52,486 nucleotides of DNA. It comes from JBBQXY01 sp038209195. GTDB taxonomy: Bacteria; Chloroflexota; Ktedonobacteria; Ktedonobacterales; Ktedonobacteraceae. A program made the position numbers and the translations under genes. Under the pieces are notes generated by a model that did no database searches, had not been told where the DNA came from, and was given only the letters and a program-made list of their open reading frames with translations. Where the stretch lies: positions 1 through 52,486 of the forward strand of contig JBBQXY010000019.1 in the NCBI GenBank assembly GCA_038209195.1, in the 5' to 3' direction. Below, piece after piece: positions 34,719-43,061 of this stretch. Each line of letters opens with the position of its first letter. Position 1 is the stretch's first letter.

Positions 34719-35705
34719 TCACACTATGCGGTTGCGCAATACGCCAATGCCTTCAATTTCCAATTCGATTACTTCGTCGCGTTGGAACCAAGGATGCACC
34801 TCGGTGCCAATTTCTAGCAGGCAGCCAGTGCCCACCGTGCCAGAGCCCAGCACATCGCCCACTCGCAAGCGTGCATTGCGCGAGGCATAGGCAATCATTT
34901 GAGGAAAGCTGTAAAAAATGTCTTTAAAGTTGCCGCGTGAAATTTCTTTGCCATCGACACGGGCCACCATGGTCATGTCGTACCGTTCATCTGCGCCACT
35001 GCTCAGACGGCGTGAGGCCAGTTCATCGGGCGTAACAAGCCAGGGGCCGAGCGAGGTGGCAAAATCTTTGCCTTTCCCTGGCCCAAGATTGAGCTTCATA
35101 TCCAGGCGTTGGAAGTCCCGTGCGCTCCAGTCATTCATAATGGTATAGCCAGCGATATAGTCTGCCGCCTCCTCTACCGGAATATCCTTGCCTTCGCGCC
35201 CAATGACACAGGCAATCTCTAACTCGATATCCAGTTCTCTGCTACCCGCTGGATAGGGAACTTCCTGGTCATGCCCATAGATTTCGCTGTTATTGGTGAA
35301 GTAGAAGGTTGGTATTTCGTACCACTCAGGGATCATGCCTACACCGCGTTTCGCGCGTGCTGACTTGACATGCTGCTCAAAAGCATAAAAATCGCGCACT
35401 GAGGGAGGCTCTGGAATGGGTGCATACAGCACTACCTCGTTGAGCATGTACTCTTTCCCCCGGTTTGCGCCCAGGGGTAATGCCATACCTAAGAGCGGTT
35501 CCGTTGTAGGCAGTATTGTTAAGGAAGCAGCACTGATAAAATACTCTTTCCCTTGCCCTTCAATGGCTTTGCGTGCCTCTGCCAAACCAGCGGGATCGCG
35601 CACTAGTTCTAGCACCGTCGGATAGTTGAGGGTGATAATACGTTCGCCATGCACAATACCGGCATGGGTAGAACGGTCGGGCGTTCTGAATGTGACAAGT
35701 TTCAT
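34719..35705 (-). CDS. Fumarylacetoacetate hydrolase family protein
   Basis: 328 residues with the FAH fold. Metal-site residues are visible in DIELEIACVIG (Glu161, Glu163) and NDWSARD (Asp192), with FATSLGPWLVTPDEL after them and DVLGSGTVGTGC near the end. In this operon it should split fumarylacetoacetate into fumarate and acetoacetate. A longer frame starts at 35777, but the ATG at 35705 sits one base after the hpd stop with AGGA upstream and gives the usual MKLVTFRTPD beginning. The tight spacing suggests translational coupling. The isomerase that normally precedes this step (maiA) is not in the window. Confidence 0.9.
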   Translation of the reverse strand: MKLVTFRTPDRSTHAGIVHGERIITLNYPTVLELVRDPAGLAEARKAIEGQGKEYFISAASLTILPTTEPLLGMALPLGANRGKEYMLNEVVLYAPIPEPPSVRDFYAFEQHVKSARAKRGVGMIPEWYEIPTFYFTNNSEIYGHDQEVPYPAGSRELDIELEIACVIGREGKDIPVEEAADYIAGYTIMNDWSARDFQRLDMKLNLGPGKGKDFATSLGPWLVTPDELASRRLSSGADERYDMTMVARVDGKEISRGNFKDIFYSFPQMIAYASRNARLRVGDVLGSGTVGTGCLLEIGTEVHPWFQRDEVIELEIEGIGVLRNRIV

Positions 35706-35706
35706 A

Positions 35707-36810
35707 CTAGAGATTTCCTCGCAGTTCTTGCTCACGCTCCAATGCTTCAAACAGGGCCTTAAAGTTGCCTTCGCCAAAACCGCGTGCGCCTTTGCGCTCG
35801 ATTACCTCAAAGAAAACGGTGGGGCGGTTCACTACAGGTTTGGAAAAGACTTGTAACAAGTAGCCCTCGTCATCGTGATCGATGAGAATACCTAGCTCCT
35901 CAAGTTCGTGAATATCTTCAGCAATTGGGCCAACGCGATCCAGCACGGTCTTATAGTAATTGCCTGGTGTTTTCAAAAACTCTACACCGCGCTCCTGCAA
36001 GCCCCGCACCGTCGTGATAATGTCCGAGGTATTGAGGGCCAGGTGTTGCACGCCGGGACTGTAGTAGAAATCCAGGTACTCTTCGATCTGCGATTTGCGC
36101 CGTCCTGCGGCGGGTTCGTTAATGGGAAATTTAATACGTCCACTCCCATTCTGCATTACCTTGGACATGAGCGCGGAGTATTCGGTGCTAATAGCCTGAT
36201 CATCAAAGTGGACAAGCTGCTTGAAGCCGAGGACGCGTTCAAAAAATGCGACCCACTCGTTCATCTTCCCTAGTTCGACATTACCCACGACATGATCGAT
36301 GCTAGCCAGGCCAGCCGGACGCGCACGACGCGGTACGTTCGTCTGTTCTGGTCGATAGCCGGGCAAGAATGCGCCTTTATAGTCCTGGCGTTCCACGAAG
36401 ACTAAAACCGTGTCGCCATAGAGCGCGATGGAGGATACTGTAACCATTCCGTAGTCATCTCTGAGCACTTTTGGCTCCATGACGCCGTTCGCACCGCGTT
36501 TGGTTGCCTCCGCGTAGGCTCGTGTACTATCTTCCACACGCAGGGCAATATTTTTCACGCCATCGCCGTGAAGTTTGACATGCTCAGCCATTTCCCCTGT
36601 GGGGATAAGTGGAGAGGTTACTACCAAACGAATATTGCCTTGCTCTAGTGCATAGCTGGTGCGATCACGCACTCCAGTTTCCAGTCCGGCATAGGCAATG
36701 GGCGTGAAGCCCCACGCGTGGCTAAAGTAGTATGCGGCTTGTTTCGCGTTCCCTACATACAGTTCTAAGTAGTCGAAATTTTGGATGGGCATGAAATCTT
36801 GTTCAGACAT
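35707..36810 (-). CDS. hpd: 4-hydroxyphenylpyruvate dioxygenase
   Basis: 367 residues with the two-domain vicinal-oxygen-chelate fold. Iron ligands can be named: His173 (IDHVVGNVEL), His256 (GVQHLALN) and Glu335 (VFFEVIERKGARGFGEGNF). The enzyme turns 4-hydroxyphenylpyruvate, from tyrosine transamination, into homogentisate. The ATG has AGGAGAG upstream. It is first in the operon hpd-fumarylacetoacetase-hmgA, in the order of the pathway except for the missing isomerase. A long hairpin lies 82 bases before its start. Confidence 0.95.
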   Translation of the reverse strand: MSEQDFMPIQNFDYLELYVGNAKQAAYYFSHAWGFTPIAYAGLETGVRDRTSYALEQGNIRLVVTSPLIPTGEMAEHVKLHGDGVKNIALRVEDSTRAYAEATKRGANGVMEPKVLRDDYGMVTVSSIALYGDTVLVFVERQDYKGAFLPGYRPEQTNVPRRARPAGLASIDHVVGNVELGKMNEWVAFFERVLGFKQLVHFDDQAISTEYSALMSKVMQNGSGRIKFPINEPAAGRRKSQIEEYLDFYYSPGVQHLALNTSDIITTVRGLQERGVEFLKTPGNYYKTVLDRVGPIAEDIHELEELGILIDHDDEGYLLQVFSKPVVNRPTVFFEVIERKGARGFGEGNFKALFEALEREQELRGNL

Positions 36811-36891
36811 GGTTGGCTCTCCTATTATCGTTTGTATGACTCTTATTTACGATGGACTTCTCGCTGCCTACGGCAGCTCGCAGGAAGTTTT

Positions 36892-36956
36892 TATGTTAGT
36901 GTGAGATGGTCTTTTTGAAGCCTATGGCTTCAAAAAGACCATCTCACACTAACATA
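36892..36956. repeat. 31-bp-arm perfect hairpin upstream of hpd
   Basis: Arms 36892-36922 and 36926-36956 are perfectly complementary around a 3-base loop. No T run follows on either strand and no gene ends here: it lies between the starts of two divergent genes. So it is not an ordinary terminator. It could be an attenuator or protein site in the hpd leader, or a hairpin-type mobile repeat. Apart from it and the kinase promoter at 37277-37305, the stretch 36811-37361 holds nothing I can name. Confidence 0.75.
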
Positions 36957-37276
36957 TGAATGGCGAGTTGTCGCAGACAATGATGTGTAAGTACTGGCTA
37001 TATTAAATACAACAAGAAGATGTTTGTAGGAGTTGGGGAATGTATGTAGAGGCGCAGTTTATTGCACTCTGGTAGCCAGACTGTGCTGACAACTATATTC
37101 CGAAACTCCTTTGTTTCGACATTGCACCATAGCAATATTGAGACATTAAATACTTAACGTCCTGGTGCCATTATACGCATCCGAAAAAAGGAAAGGCAAG
37201 GTGCCTTCTCTGCGGGGGCTAATTCTCAAGTGTTTCTCAAGATTTCGTTGGAGGGGTGCCGCGCCTGGGTTTTCAA

Positions 37277-37305
37277 TGGACAGGGGGAGGAGGTCATGCT
37301 ATGAT
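37277..37305 (+). promoter_or_regulatory. Promoter of the WD40 kinase gene
   Basis: TGGACA (37277-37282), 17 bases, TATGAT (37300-37305), each box one base off consensus. A start near 37312 leaves a leader of about 50 bases with AGGAGG before the GTG. Confidence 0.6.
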
Positions 37306-37361
37306 GGCGAAAGGAAATACGAGTACTTGCGCGAAGAACAGCCAAACAGGAGGACGATCGC

Positions 37362-39608
37362 GTGGATAGCCTCATTGGCACATCCCTGGGGGGATATACA
37401 CTGATAAAATTTCTTGGCAGTGGTGGGATGGGAGCGGTCTATCTGGCGGAAGACCCAACTATTGGTCAACAAGTCGCGATCAAAATTGTTCGTTCAGATG
37501 AGGCAGACCTTTCAGATGCGTCCAGTGCTGAGCGGGCCATAGAGCGTTTCAAGCAAGAGGCACGGGCAGTGGCACGCCTGGATCATTTACATATTCTGCC
37601 CCTGTATCGCTACGGTGAAGAGGAGACCAGCCGTGGCCTACAGGCCTATATGGTGATGCAATATCGCCCCGAAGGCTCATTATGGGATTGGCTCCGTCGA
37701 CGTGCTGGCATAGCAACGTCGCCAATACTCGCCTCCATTCCTGTATTGCCGCCAGGGCTGCGCAGTGAATGGCCTCTGATGTTGGACGAAGCGGGTGAGT
37801 ACCTGAGGCAAGCCGCTTCCGCCCTGCAATATGCCCACGATCACGGCATCGTTCATCGCGATATCAAACCCGCTAACTTTTTATTACGCATTGAATCAGG
37901 CAATACGGTCCACCTGCTGCTCTCCGATTTTGGTTTAGCCAAATTCTTCTCGTCCAGTTCCGCCACCAGCACTATCCTTGGTACACCCATTTACATGGCA
38001 CCAGAACAGTTTGATGGCATAGCTGAACCAGCAAGCGATCAGTACGCGCTGGCAGTGATGATCTACCAATTTCTCGCTGGACGTCCACCTTTCGAGGGAG
38101 ATCCACTGCGACTGATGCATCAACACGTGGAGGCAACACCGCCGCCGCTGCGCTCATACGTAGCGTCACTACCGACGGAAGTCGGAGACGTGTTTGCTCG
38201 TGCGCTCGCCAAAAATCCCAAGGACCGTTATCCATCAATTTCAGCTTTCGCTCAGGCTTTTGCGCAGGGAAGAATAGTGCAACCCAACGGCTTCGTCCCT
38301 CCCTTCTCGCCTCCAACGATGGTCATGGAGCAGCGCAATCGTAGGCCACCAACGGCAGCACTGCCAGTGAGCAATCCTGAACCGTTAAGCAGCACAGTGC
38401 AGATGCAGGGACGACAGCAATTCGCGCAACCCCTGGCAGCAGCAACAGCATCACCCTATGACGCGCCAACGGTAAACAGCGAGCCGCCCAAGCAGGTGAA
38501 TCAGTCTGCCTTCGCGCCGACAGTGTTTCCCAATCCCAGCACTCAAGATGTGATGCACACAGGGATGAAGTCCTACCCGACGCCAATTGCATCGTCATCT
38601 CCACTTTCACCATCTGATACTGTCCCATTTCTCCAGCAAAAGGTGAGTCGGCGCAGTGCCGTGGGCTGGATTGTTGGAGGAGTGGCTGCTGTTGGTATTG
38701 CTGGTGGAGCTGGCCTCTATTTCTATAAGCGCAATCGCTTACCAGCACATGCTCTGCATGTGCTGCGGGGACACACCAATGCAGTGACGAGCGTTAACTG
38801 GTCGCCCGATGGTACGCAACTGGTCTCTGGTGCGCGTGATAATACAGCGCGTCTCTGGTCGGGGGTCAGTGGGCAAAATACGCTAACCTATAGTGGCCAT
38901 TCCCTGGCAGTGTTGACGGTAGCATGGAGTCCCAATGGACAACTGATTGCTTCCGGCAGCAAAGATAAGTCTGTACAAGTATGGGATACGACGGGAGCCG
39001 TACACAATTCGTTCGGGAATCTGGCAGGAGCCGTCAGTACAGTGATGTGGCTACGCAATGGGTTGGGGCTATTTGTTGGCACGCTCTATGACGGGGTACA
39101 CGAGTTTATCTTGAGTAGTGGACGTAGTGTTGGGCAGGGCTCTCAAACGATAGTGCGGTCTATGGCACTCGCACCTGATGGGGGCTATCTCGCGGTTGGC
39201 TTGGAAAGTGGCGTGATAGCAGTAACCGATCTACGCGTTACACATAAAACAAACCAGTATTATACTGGTCATCACGGGCCGGTGATCGCACTGGCATGGT
39301 CAAAAGACAGTGCCTTGCTGGCAACGGGCAGTACTGATAAAACGGCATCCATATGGGATGTCGCCTCTACCCAAACGATCAAAACCTTACCCCATCCAGG
39401 CTCAGTAACAGGCGTTGCCTGGGACCCTCACGCTCTAACACGCCTAGCAACGAGTTGTAGCGATAAAAGTGTGAGCCTGTGGGATGTGAATAATAGCACG
39501 AGAACTATCTATAGTGGGCATACGGACGCGGTAACTGCCATCGCCTGGGGCGCAAATGGCCTGGCTTCAGGCTCCGCCGACCAAACTATTATCATCTGGC
39601 AAGGATAG
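37362..39608 (+). CDS. Ser/Thr protein kinase with C-terminal WD40 propeller
   Basis: 748 residues. The kinase domain (about 10-290) is complete: GSGGMGAVYLAED, Lys41, HRDIKPAN around 164-171, DFG at about 188 and GTPIYMAPEQ. A Pro/Ser/Thr-rich linker runs to about 430, and one membrane helix (about 434-457) follows. The rest (about 463-748) has WD40 repeats marked by GHTNAVTSVNWSPDG, WSPNGQLIASGSKDKSVQVWD and later SGSADQTIIIWQG, about six or seven blades placed outside the cell. It is therefore a transmembrane sensor kinase of the PknB class. The GTG has AGGAGG 8 bases upstream. The PP2C phosphatase at 18913 could oppose it, but no direct link is seen. Confidence 0.93.
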   Translation: MDSLIGTSLGGYTLIKFLGSGGMGAVYLAEDPTIGQQVAIKIVRSDEADLSDASSAERAIERFKQEARAVARLDHLHILPLYRYGEEETSRGLQAYMVMQYRPEGSLWDWLRRRAGIATSPILASIPVLPPGLRSEWPLMLDEAGEYLRQAASALQYAHDHGIVHRDIKPANFLLRIESGNTVHLLLSDFGLAKFFSSSSATSTILGTPIYMAPEQFDGIAEPASDQYALAVMIYQFLAGRPPFEGDPLRLMHQHVEATPPPLRSYVASLPTEVGDVFARALAKNPKDRYPSISAFAQAFAQGRIVQPNGFVPPFSPPTMVMEQRNRRPPTAALPVSNPEPLSSTVQMQGRQQFAQPLAAATASPYDAPTVNSEPPKQVNQSAFAPTVFPNPSTQDVMHTGMKSYPTPIASSSPLSPSDTVPFLQQKVSRRSAVGWIVGGVAAVGIAGGAGLYFYKRNRLPAHALHVLRGHTNAVTSVNWSPDGTQLVSGARDNTARLWSGVSGQNTLTYSGHSLAVLTVAWSPNGQLIASGSKDKSVQVWDTTGAVHNSFGNLAGAVSTVMWLRNGLGLFVGTLYDGVHEFILSSGRSVGQGSQTIVRSMALAPDGGYLAVGLESGVIAVTDLRVTHKTNQYYTGHHGPVIALAWSKDSALLATGSTDKTASIWDVASTQTIKTLPHPGSVTGVAWDPHALTRLATSCSDKSVSLWDVNNSTRTIYSGHTDAVTAIAWGANGLASGSADQTIIIWQG

Positions 39609-39692
39609 TTAGTACACCTCGTATTATCAAGCACAATAACGCTACGTCGGAGGACTTCTTGTTACAGGATATAGTACTTCCTGTTACATCTA

Positions 39693-39721
39693 TTGATGAG
39701 TGAGGATATATCTAGCATAAT
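39693..39721 (+). promoter_or_regulatory. Possible promoter of the CoxG-like gene
   Basis: TTGATG (39693-39698), 17 bases, CATAAT (39716-39721), pointing at the gene starting at 39806. A second choice is TTACGT with TACAAT nearer the gene. Both are weaker than other promoters in the window. Confidence 0.35.
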
Positions 39722-39805
39722 AGAGCTAGCGCAATGCTCGTGCATTACGTGGAATACTAAGCAGTATACAATAGAAATTACTAGTAGAAGAGGTAAAACG
39801 TCCGC

Positions 39806-40267
39806 ATGGATATCACTGGTAGCCAGAAAATTAAAGCTCCCCGCTCACAGGTGTTTGCAGCATTATTAAACCCTGATGTACTCAAAGAGAGTATTCCAGG
39901 CTGCGAAAACGCAAAGCTCGTCGATGTGGCGGGTAGCCAGCAATTAAAACTGCGTATCAGCCCCAATATTCCAGGATTTAAAGGGTCGTATGTAGTATTT
40001 TTACAGACAGGGGAAGTTGTTGCTCCCTCGCGTGTCGTTTTGATCGCAGAGCCAAAGAGTTCGATGGGCTCGATCAAGGCTATATGTACAATTGACCTCG
40101 CCGAAGATGCGGGCGGAGCAGCCACTATTCTTAGCTATAATGCTCATGCTGAGTTGGAGGGCAAAATCGCCAGTACGCCTGAAATCATCCTCAAGGGTAC
40201 GGTGAAGGTTGCGCTCGATCAGTTCTTTAAGCATTTTGAGAAACAGGTTGTCGCCATTACAGCGTAA
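39806..40267 (+). CDS. CoxG-like SRPBCC-domain protein
   Basis: 153 residues of the START/SRPBCC fold close to the carbon-monoxide dehydrogenase subunit G family: MDITGSQKIKAPRSQVFAALLNPDVLKESIPGC at the start, then GFKGSYVV in the middle and the final helix ILKGTVKVALDQFFKHFEKQ. CoxG proteins usually sit by coxLMS and help anchor CO dehydrogenase to the membrane, but no cox genes are present here. It may serve another molybdo-enzyme or bind a lipid. The start ATG has AGAGG about 12 bases upstream. Confidence 0.78.
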   Translation: MDITGSQKIKAPRSQVFAALLNPDVLKESIPGCENAKLVDVAGSQQLKLRISPNIPGFKGSYVVFLQTGEVVAPSRVVLIAEPKSSMGSIKAICTIDLAEDAGGAATILSYNAHAELEGKIASTPEIILKGTVKVALDQFFKHFEKQVVAITA

Positions 40268-40294
40268 AGTTCGCTATTTCTGTTTGCTTCTAGC

Positions 40295-40361
40295 TTTACT
40301 TTGAGATGAAGGTGAGTCACGTTGCTTGCGGCAACGTGGCTCACCTTCATCTCAAAGTAAA
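40295..40361 (+). terminator. 31-bp-arm hairpin after the CoxG-like gene
   Basis: Arms 40295-40325 and 40331-40361 pair over 31 positions with a single T/G wobble and a 5-base loop. It lies 28 bases after the stop and is followed by CTTTTA on the plus strand, so it probably ends this transcript. Confidence 0.65.
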
Positions 40362-40405
40362 CTTTTATAGGCTGGTGTAGTGCTTTGTCACACTTCATGT
40401 GAAAT

Positions 40406-40491
40406 GCCGCCTTCGGCGGTGGGGAAGGGAGGGAATCTAGGGCACAGCCCTAGAACCCAGTCAAGGGGTTGCACCCCTTGCATCCCTGCTT
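40406..40491 (+). repeat. Three-hairpin dispersed repeat, copy 1
   Basis: Three stem-loops in a row: GCCGCCTTCGGCGG (from 40406), CTAGGGCACAGCCCTAG (40437-40453) and CAAGGGGTTGCACCCCTTG (40462-40480), with GGGAAGGGAGGG between the first two and CATCCCTGCTT at the end. A second copy lies at 45489-45593. Confidence 0.8.
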
Positions 40492-40501
40492 GGTACAAAT
40501 A

Positions 40502-41683
40502 ATGCAGTATAATGTAGTAGCGCAATGTCCTCTAGGGCGAGATGAAACCTTAGGCGAAAAGGCAGAGCCACTGACCCCTTTTCTCAAATGGGCGGGTGGA
40601 AAAAAAAAGGAACTTCACAATATTTTGCCGCTTATTCCTTCTTTTGACACGTATTATGAACCGTTCATTGGCGGTGGCGCAGTCCTGTTTTCTTTGCAAG
40701 CCCCCAAAGCTTTTATCAACGATAAATCGGCTGAACTCTTTCAGCTTTATATGATGATCGCGCAGCAGGACGAGGGCTTTTTTTATACGTTAGAGATGTT
40801 GCTGAGTGGCTGGCAAGCTATCAGTAGAATTGTAGACCACGAGGCGGCAGAGCTCATTGCGCTCTATGACAGCTACTCTACGGGCAGTTGCACTAGTAAA
40901 GAGATGGAACACGGCTTATTTGCATTTGTGCAGCATTACAGCAACGACTTTACAGCTATGTTTGCTATCTTCCCCGATAAGAATGGTGAGAACTTCGTCT
41001 ATGAGCTCAAACGAAACCTGCTGAGCAAAACAAAACGTATGAAAGCATTAGAGCAAAAAAAATGGCGTTTACCGACGAATGATATCCTGGCAAATATAGA
41101 GTGCGCCTTAAAAAGTGCCTTTTATATGCATCTCAGGCATCTGTATAATCATATTCAGCGGTATGACATAGTGCCAGCACAAGCTAGCGCGATATTCTTC
41201 TTTGTGCGTGAAAATGCTTACGCGTCCATGTTTCGCTATAATAGCGCGGGGAAATTCAACGTTCCCTATGGAGGCATTTCGTACAACCGCAAGGATTTGG
41301 CCCAGAAAATAGCCTACATGCGTTCGCTGGCATTGCAACGTTTTCTCGTTGGTACGGTCATTGAAAACATGGATTTCGCAGCATTTCTGCACAAGTATGC
41401 GCCCTCAGCAAACGATTTTATTTTCCTTGACCCACCCTACGATAGTACGTTTAGCACGTATACGCAAAACGTTTTTAGCATGCAGGATCAAGAACGCTTG
41501 GCGCAGTATCTCAAAACCCAATGCCAGGCTAAATTTATGCTCGTCATCAAAAATACTCCGGCCATTCTTAGCTTATACGCCCAAGCTGGTCTCACGGTGC
41601 GCACATTCGATAAAAAGTACCTGGTGAGCTTTCAGGACCGCAATGATAGACATGCTGAACACCTGATCATTACAAACTACTAA
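40502..41683 (+). CDS. DNA adenine methyltransferase, D12/Dam class
   Basis: 393 residues of the alpha-class N6-adenine methyltransferases. Motif X is FLKWAGGKKK, the SAM-binding motif I is EPFIGGGAVLF, and the catalytic motif IV DPPYDSTF lies near residue 310. No restriction gene is next to it, so it looks like an orphan methyltransferase. The frame opens at a TTG (40469) inside the dispersed repeat; the ATG at 40502 is more likely, though it lacks a clear ribosome site. TATAAT at 40508-40513 overlaps the first codons and would need a later start if it were used. The target sequence is unknown. Confidence 0.82.
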   Translation: MQYNVVAQCPLGRDETLGEKAEPLTPFLKWAGGKKKELHNILPLIPSFDTYYEPFIGGGAVLFSLQAPKAFINDKSAELFQLYMMIAQQDEGFFYTLEMLLSGWQAISRIVDHEAAELIALYDSYSTGSCTSKEMEHGLFAFVQHYSNDFTAMFAIFPDKNGENFVYELKRNLLSKTKRMKALEQKKWRLPTNDILANIECALKSAFYMHLRHLYNHIQRYDIVPAQASAIFFFVRENAYASMFRYNSAGKFNVPYGGISYNRKDLAQKIAYMRSLALQRFLVGTVIENMDFAAFLHKYAPSANDFIFLDPPYDSTFSTYTQNVFSMQDQERLAQYLKTQCQAKFMLVIKNTPAILSLYAQAGLTVRTFDKKYLVSFQDRNDRHAEHLIITNY

Positions 41684-41789
41684 ACATTTAGGGCCAGAGA
41701 GCTCAAGGCTTGACAGAAGAACCCTTACTGGTACTTGATAGTAATGGTATCAACAACGAATGAGATAAAAGGATGGACAGAGATCAGCT

Positions 41790-43061
41790 ATGTCGAAAAA
41801 ACTTCATCCAATAGAACAATTGCGTGCGTTATTCCAACCACGAAGACTTCCGATTAGAAATATTGTGTTGATGGGATTTGGACTGATGACTTCACTGCAA
41901 GCCATCACCGTGGTTATCCTGCAAATCGTCTCCGTTGCACGGAGAAATCGGCGTGTAGGGGGTTTTCCCCATCCGCACCTGCAAGAAGTATGTGTGGGAG
42001 AGAATCGCTTACAACTGTATGATTATGGGCGCGACCTCTACGACGCGATGCTGGCTGCCATTGACGCGGCGCAGGAAAGTGTGTACCTGGAGACCTACAT
42101 CTGGAAAGGTGACGAGGTGGGGCAGGAATTCAAAGAGCACCTGGCGCGGAAAGCCCAGGAAGGGGTGGATGTCTTCGTCATTTTCGATGACTTTGGCAAT
42201 ACGGTGGTATCGCACGAATTCAAGCAATTTCCGCCGGAAGTGCACGTCCTATCCTACCGGGGCATTCGCCGCCCCTGGCACGTGTTCGATGTACGACGCT
42301 ATGCCCTCGATCATCGCAAGCTGCTCATTGTCGATGGCTCTATCGGCTTCATCGGGGGCTATAATCTGGGTAGCCTCTACGCTACCTCCTGGCGCGATAC
42401 CCATGTGCGCATCCAGGGGCCAGTGGCTGCCGACCTCGCGCAATCTTTTATGGATTTTTGGCATCGCCACCACGCAGATACTGTCCGCATTACACGACAC
42501 TACCCCCGCCGCTTCTACCCCCTCATCACTTTTAGTGGCACCAACGCTCTGGAGCTAACCTTTCCCATTCGCGATTTGTACATTCACGCCATCGACCGAG
42601 CTGAACATACCATCCGTCTCACTAACGCCTACTTTATCCCTGACTCCGTCCTGCTCGATGCGCTCAGGGCGGCGGCCGAACGTGGGGTCGAAGTGCAGGT
42701 GCTCGTGCCGTGGATTTCCAATCATATCGTGGTAGACTGGCTCACACGTGGGTACTTTACTGATTGCCTCAAAGCAAAGATTCGTGTTTTCTGCTTTCGC
42801 AACATGCTGCACGCCAAAACCTGCACCATTGATGGACAGTGGTCCACGATTGGCACAGCCAATCTCGACCGCCTCAGTTCCGTTGGCAACTACGAGATCA
42901 ATGCAGAGATTTACAGTGAAGACCTGGCCCAGCAAATGGAAGAGCTGTTCAACACTGACACCACCAATGCATTCGAGCTGGACCTTGATGCATGGCTTCA
43001 TCGCCCATGGTACGCGCAGTTGGGCGAGCGCATACTCGCCCCGCTTCGTATGCTTTTATGA
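41790..43061 (+). CDS. Cardiolipin synthase-like phospholipase D protein
   Basis: 423 residues. One membrane helix lies near the N-terminus (about 25-47). Two HKD motifs follow: HRKLLIVDGSIGFIGGYN around 174 and HAKTCTIDGQWSTIGTANLD around 340. This layout fits bacterial cardiolipin synthases, which join two phosphatidylglycerols at the membrane. The usual second N-terminal helix is not obvious, so another phosphatidyl transfer is possible. The ribosome site is weak (AGAG). It overlaps the end of the facing oxidoreductase gene by 6 bases. Confidence 0.85.
   Translation: MSKKLHPIEQLRALFQPRRLPIRNIVLMGFGLMTSLQAITVVILQIVSVARRNRRVGGFPHPHLQEVCVGENRLQLYDYGRDLYDAMLAAIDAAQESVYLETYIWKGDEVGQEFKEHLARKAQEGVDVFVIFDDFGNTVVSHEFKQFPPEVHVLSYRGIRRPWHVFDVRRYALDHRKLLIVDGSIGFIGGYNLGSLYATSWRDTHVRIQGPVAADLAQSFMDFWHRHHADTVRITRHYPRRFYPLITFSGTNALELTFPIRDLYIHAIDRAEHTIRLTNAYFIPDSVLLDALRAAAERGVEVQVLVPWISNHIVVDWLTRGYFTDCLKAKIRVFCFRNMLHAKTCTIDGQWSTIGTANLDRLSSVGNYEINAEIYSEDLAQQMEELFNTDTTNAFELDLDAWLHRPWYAQLGERILAPLRMLL

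Noticed and set aside
40469..40501. TTG start of the adenine methyltransferase
   Set aside because: It lies inside the dispersed multi-hairpin repeat and has no ribosome site.
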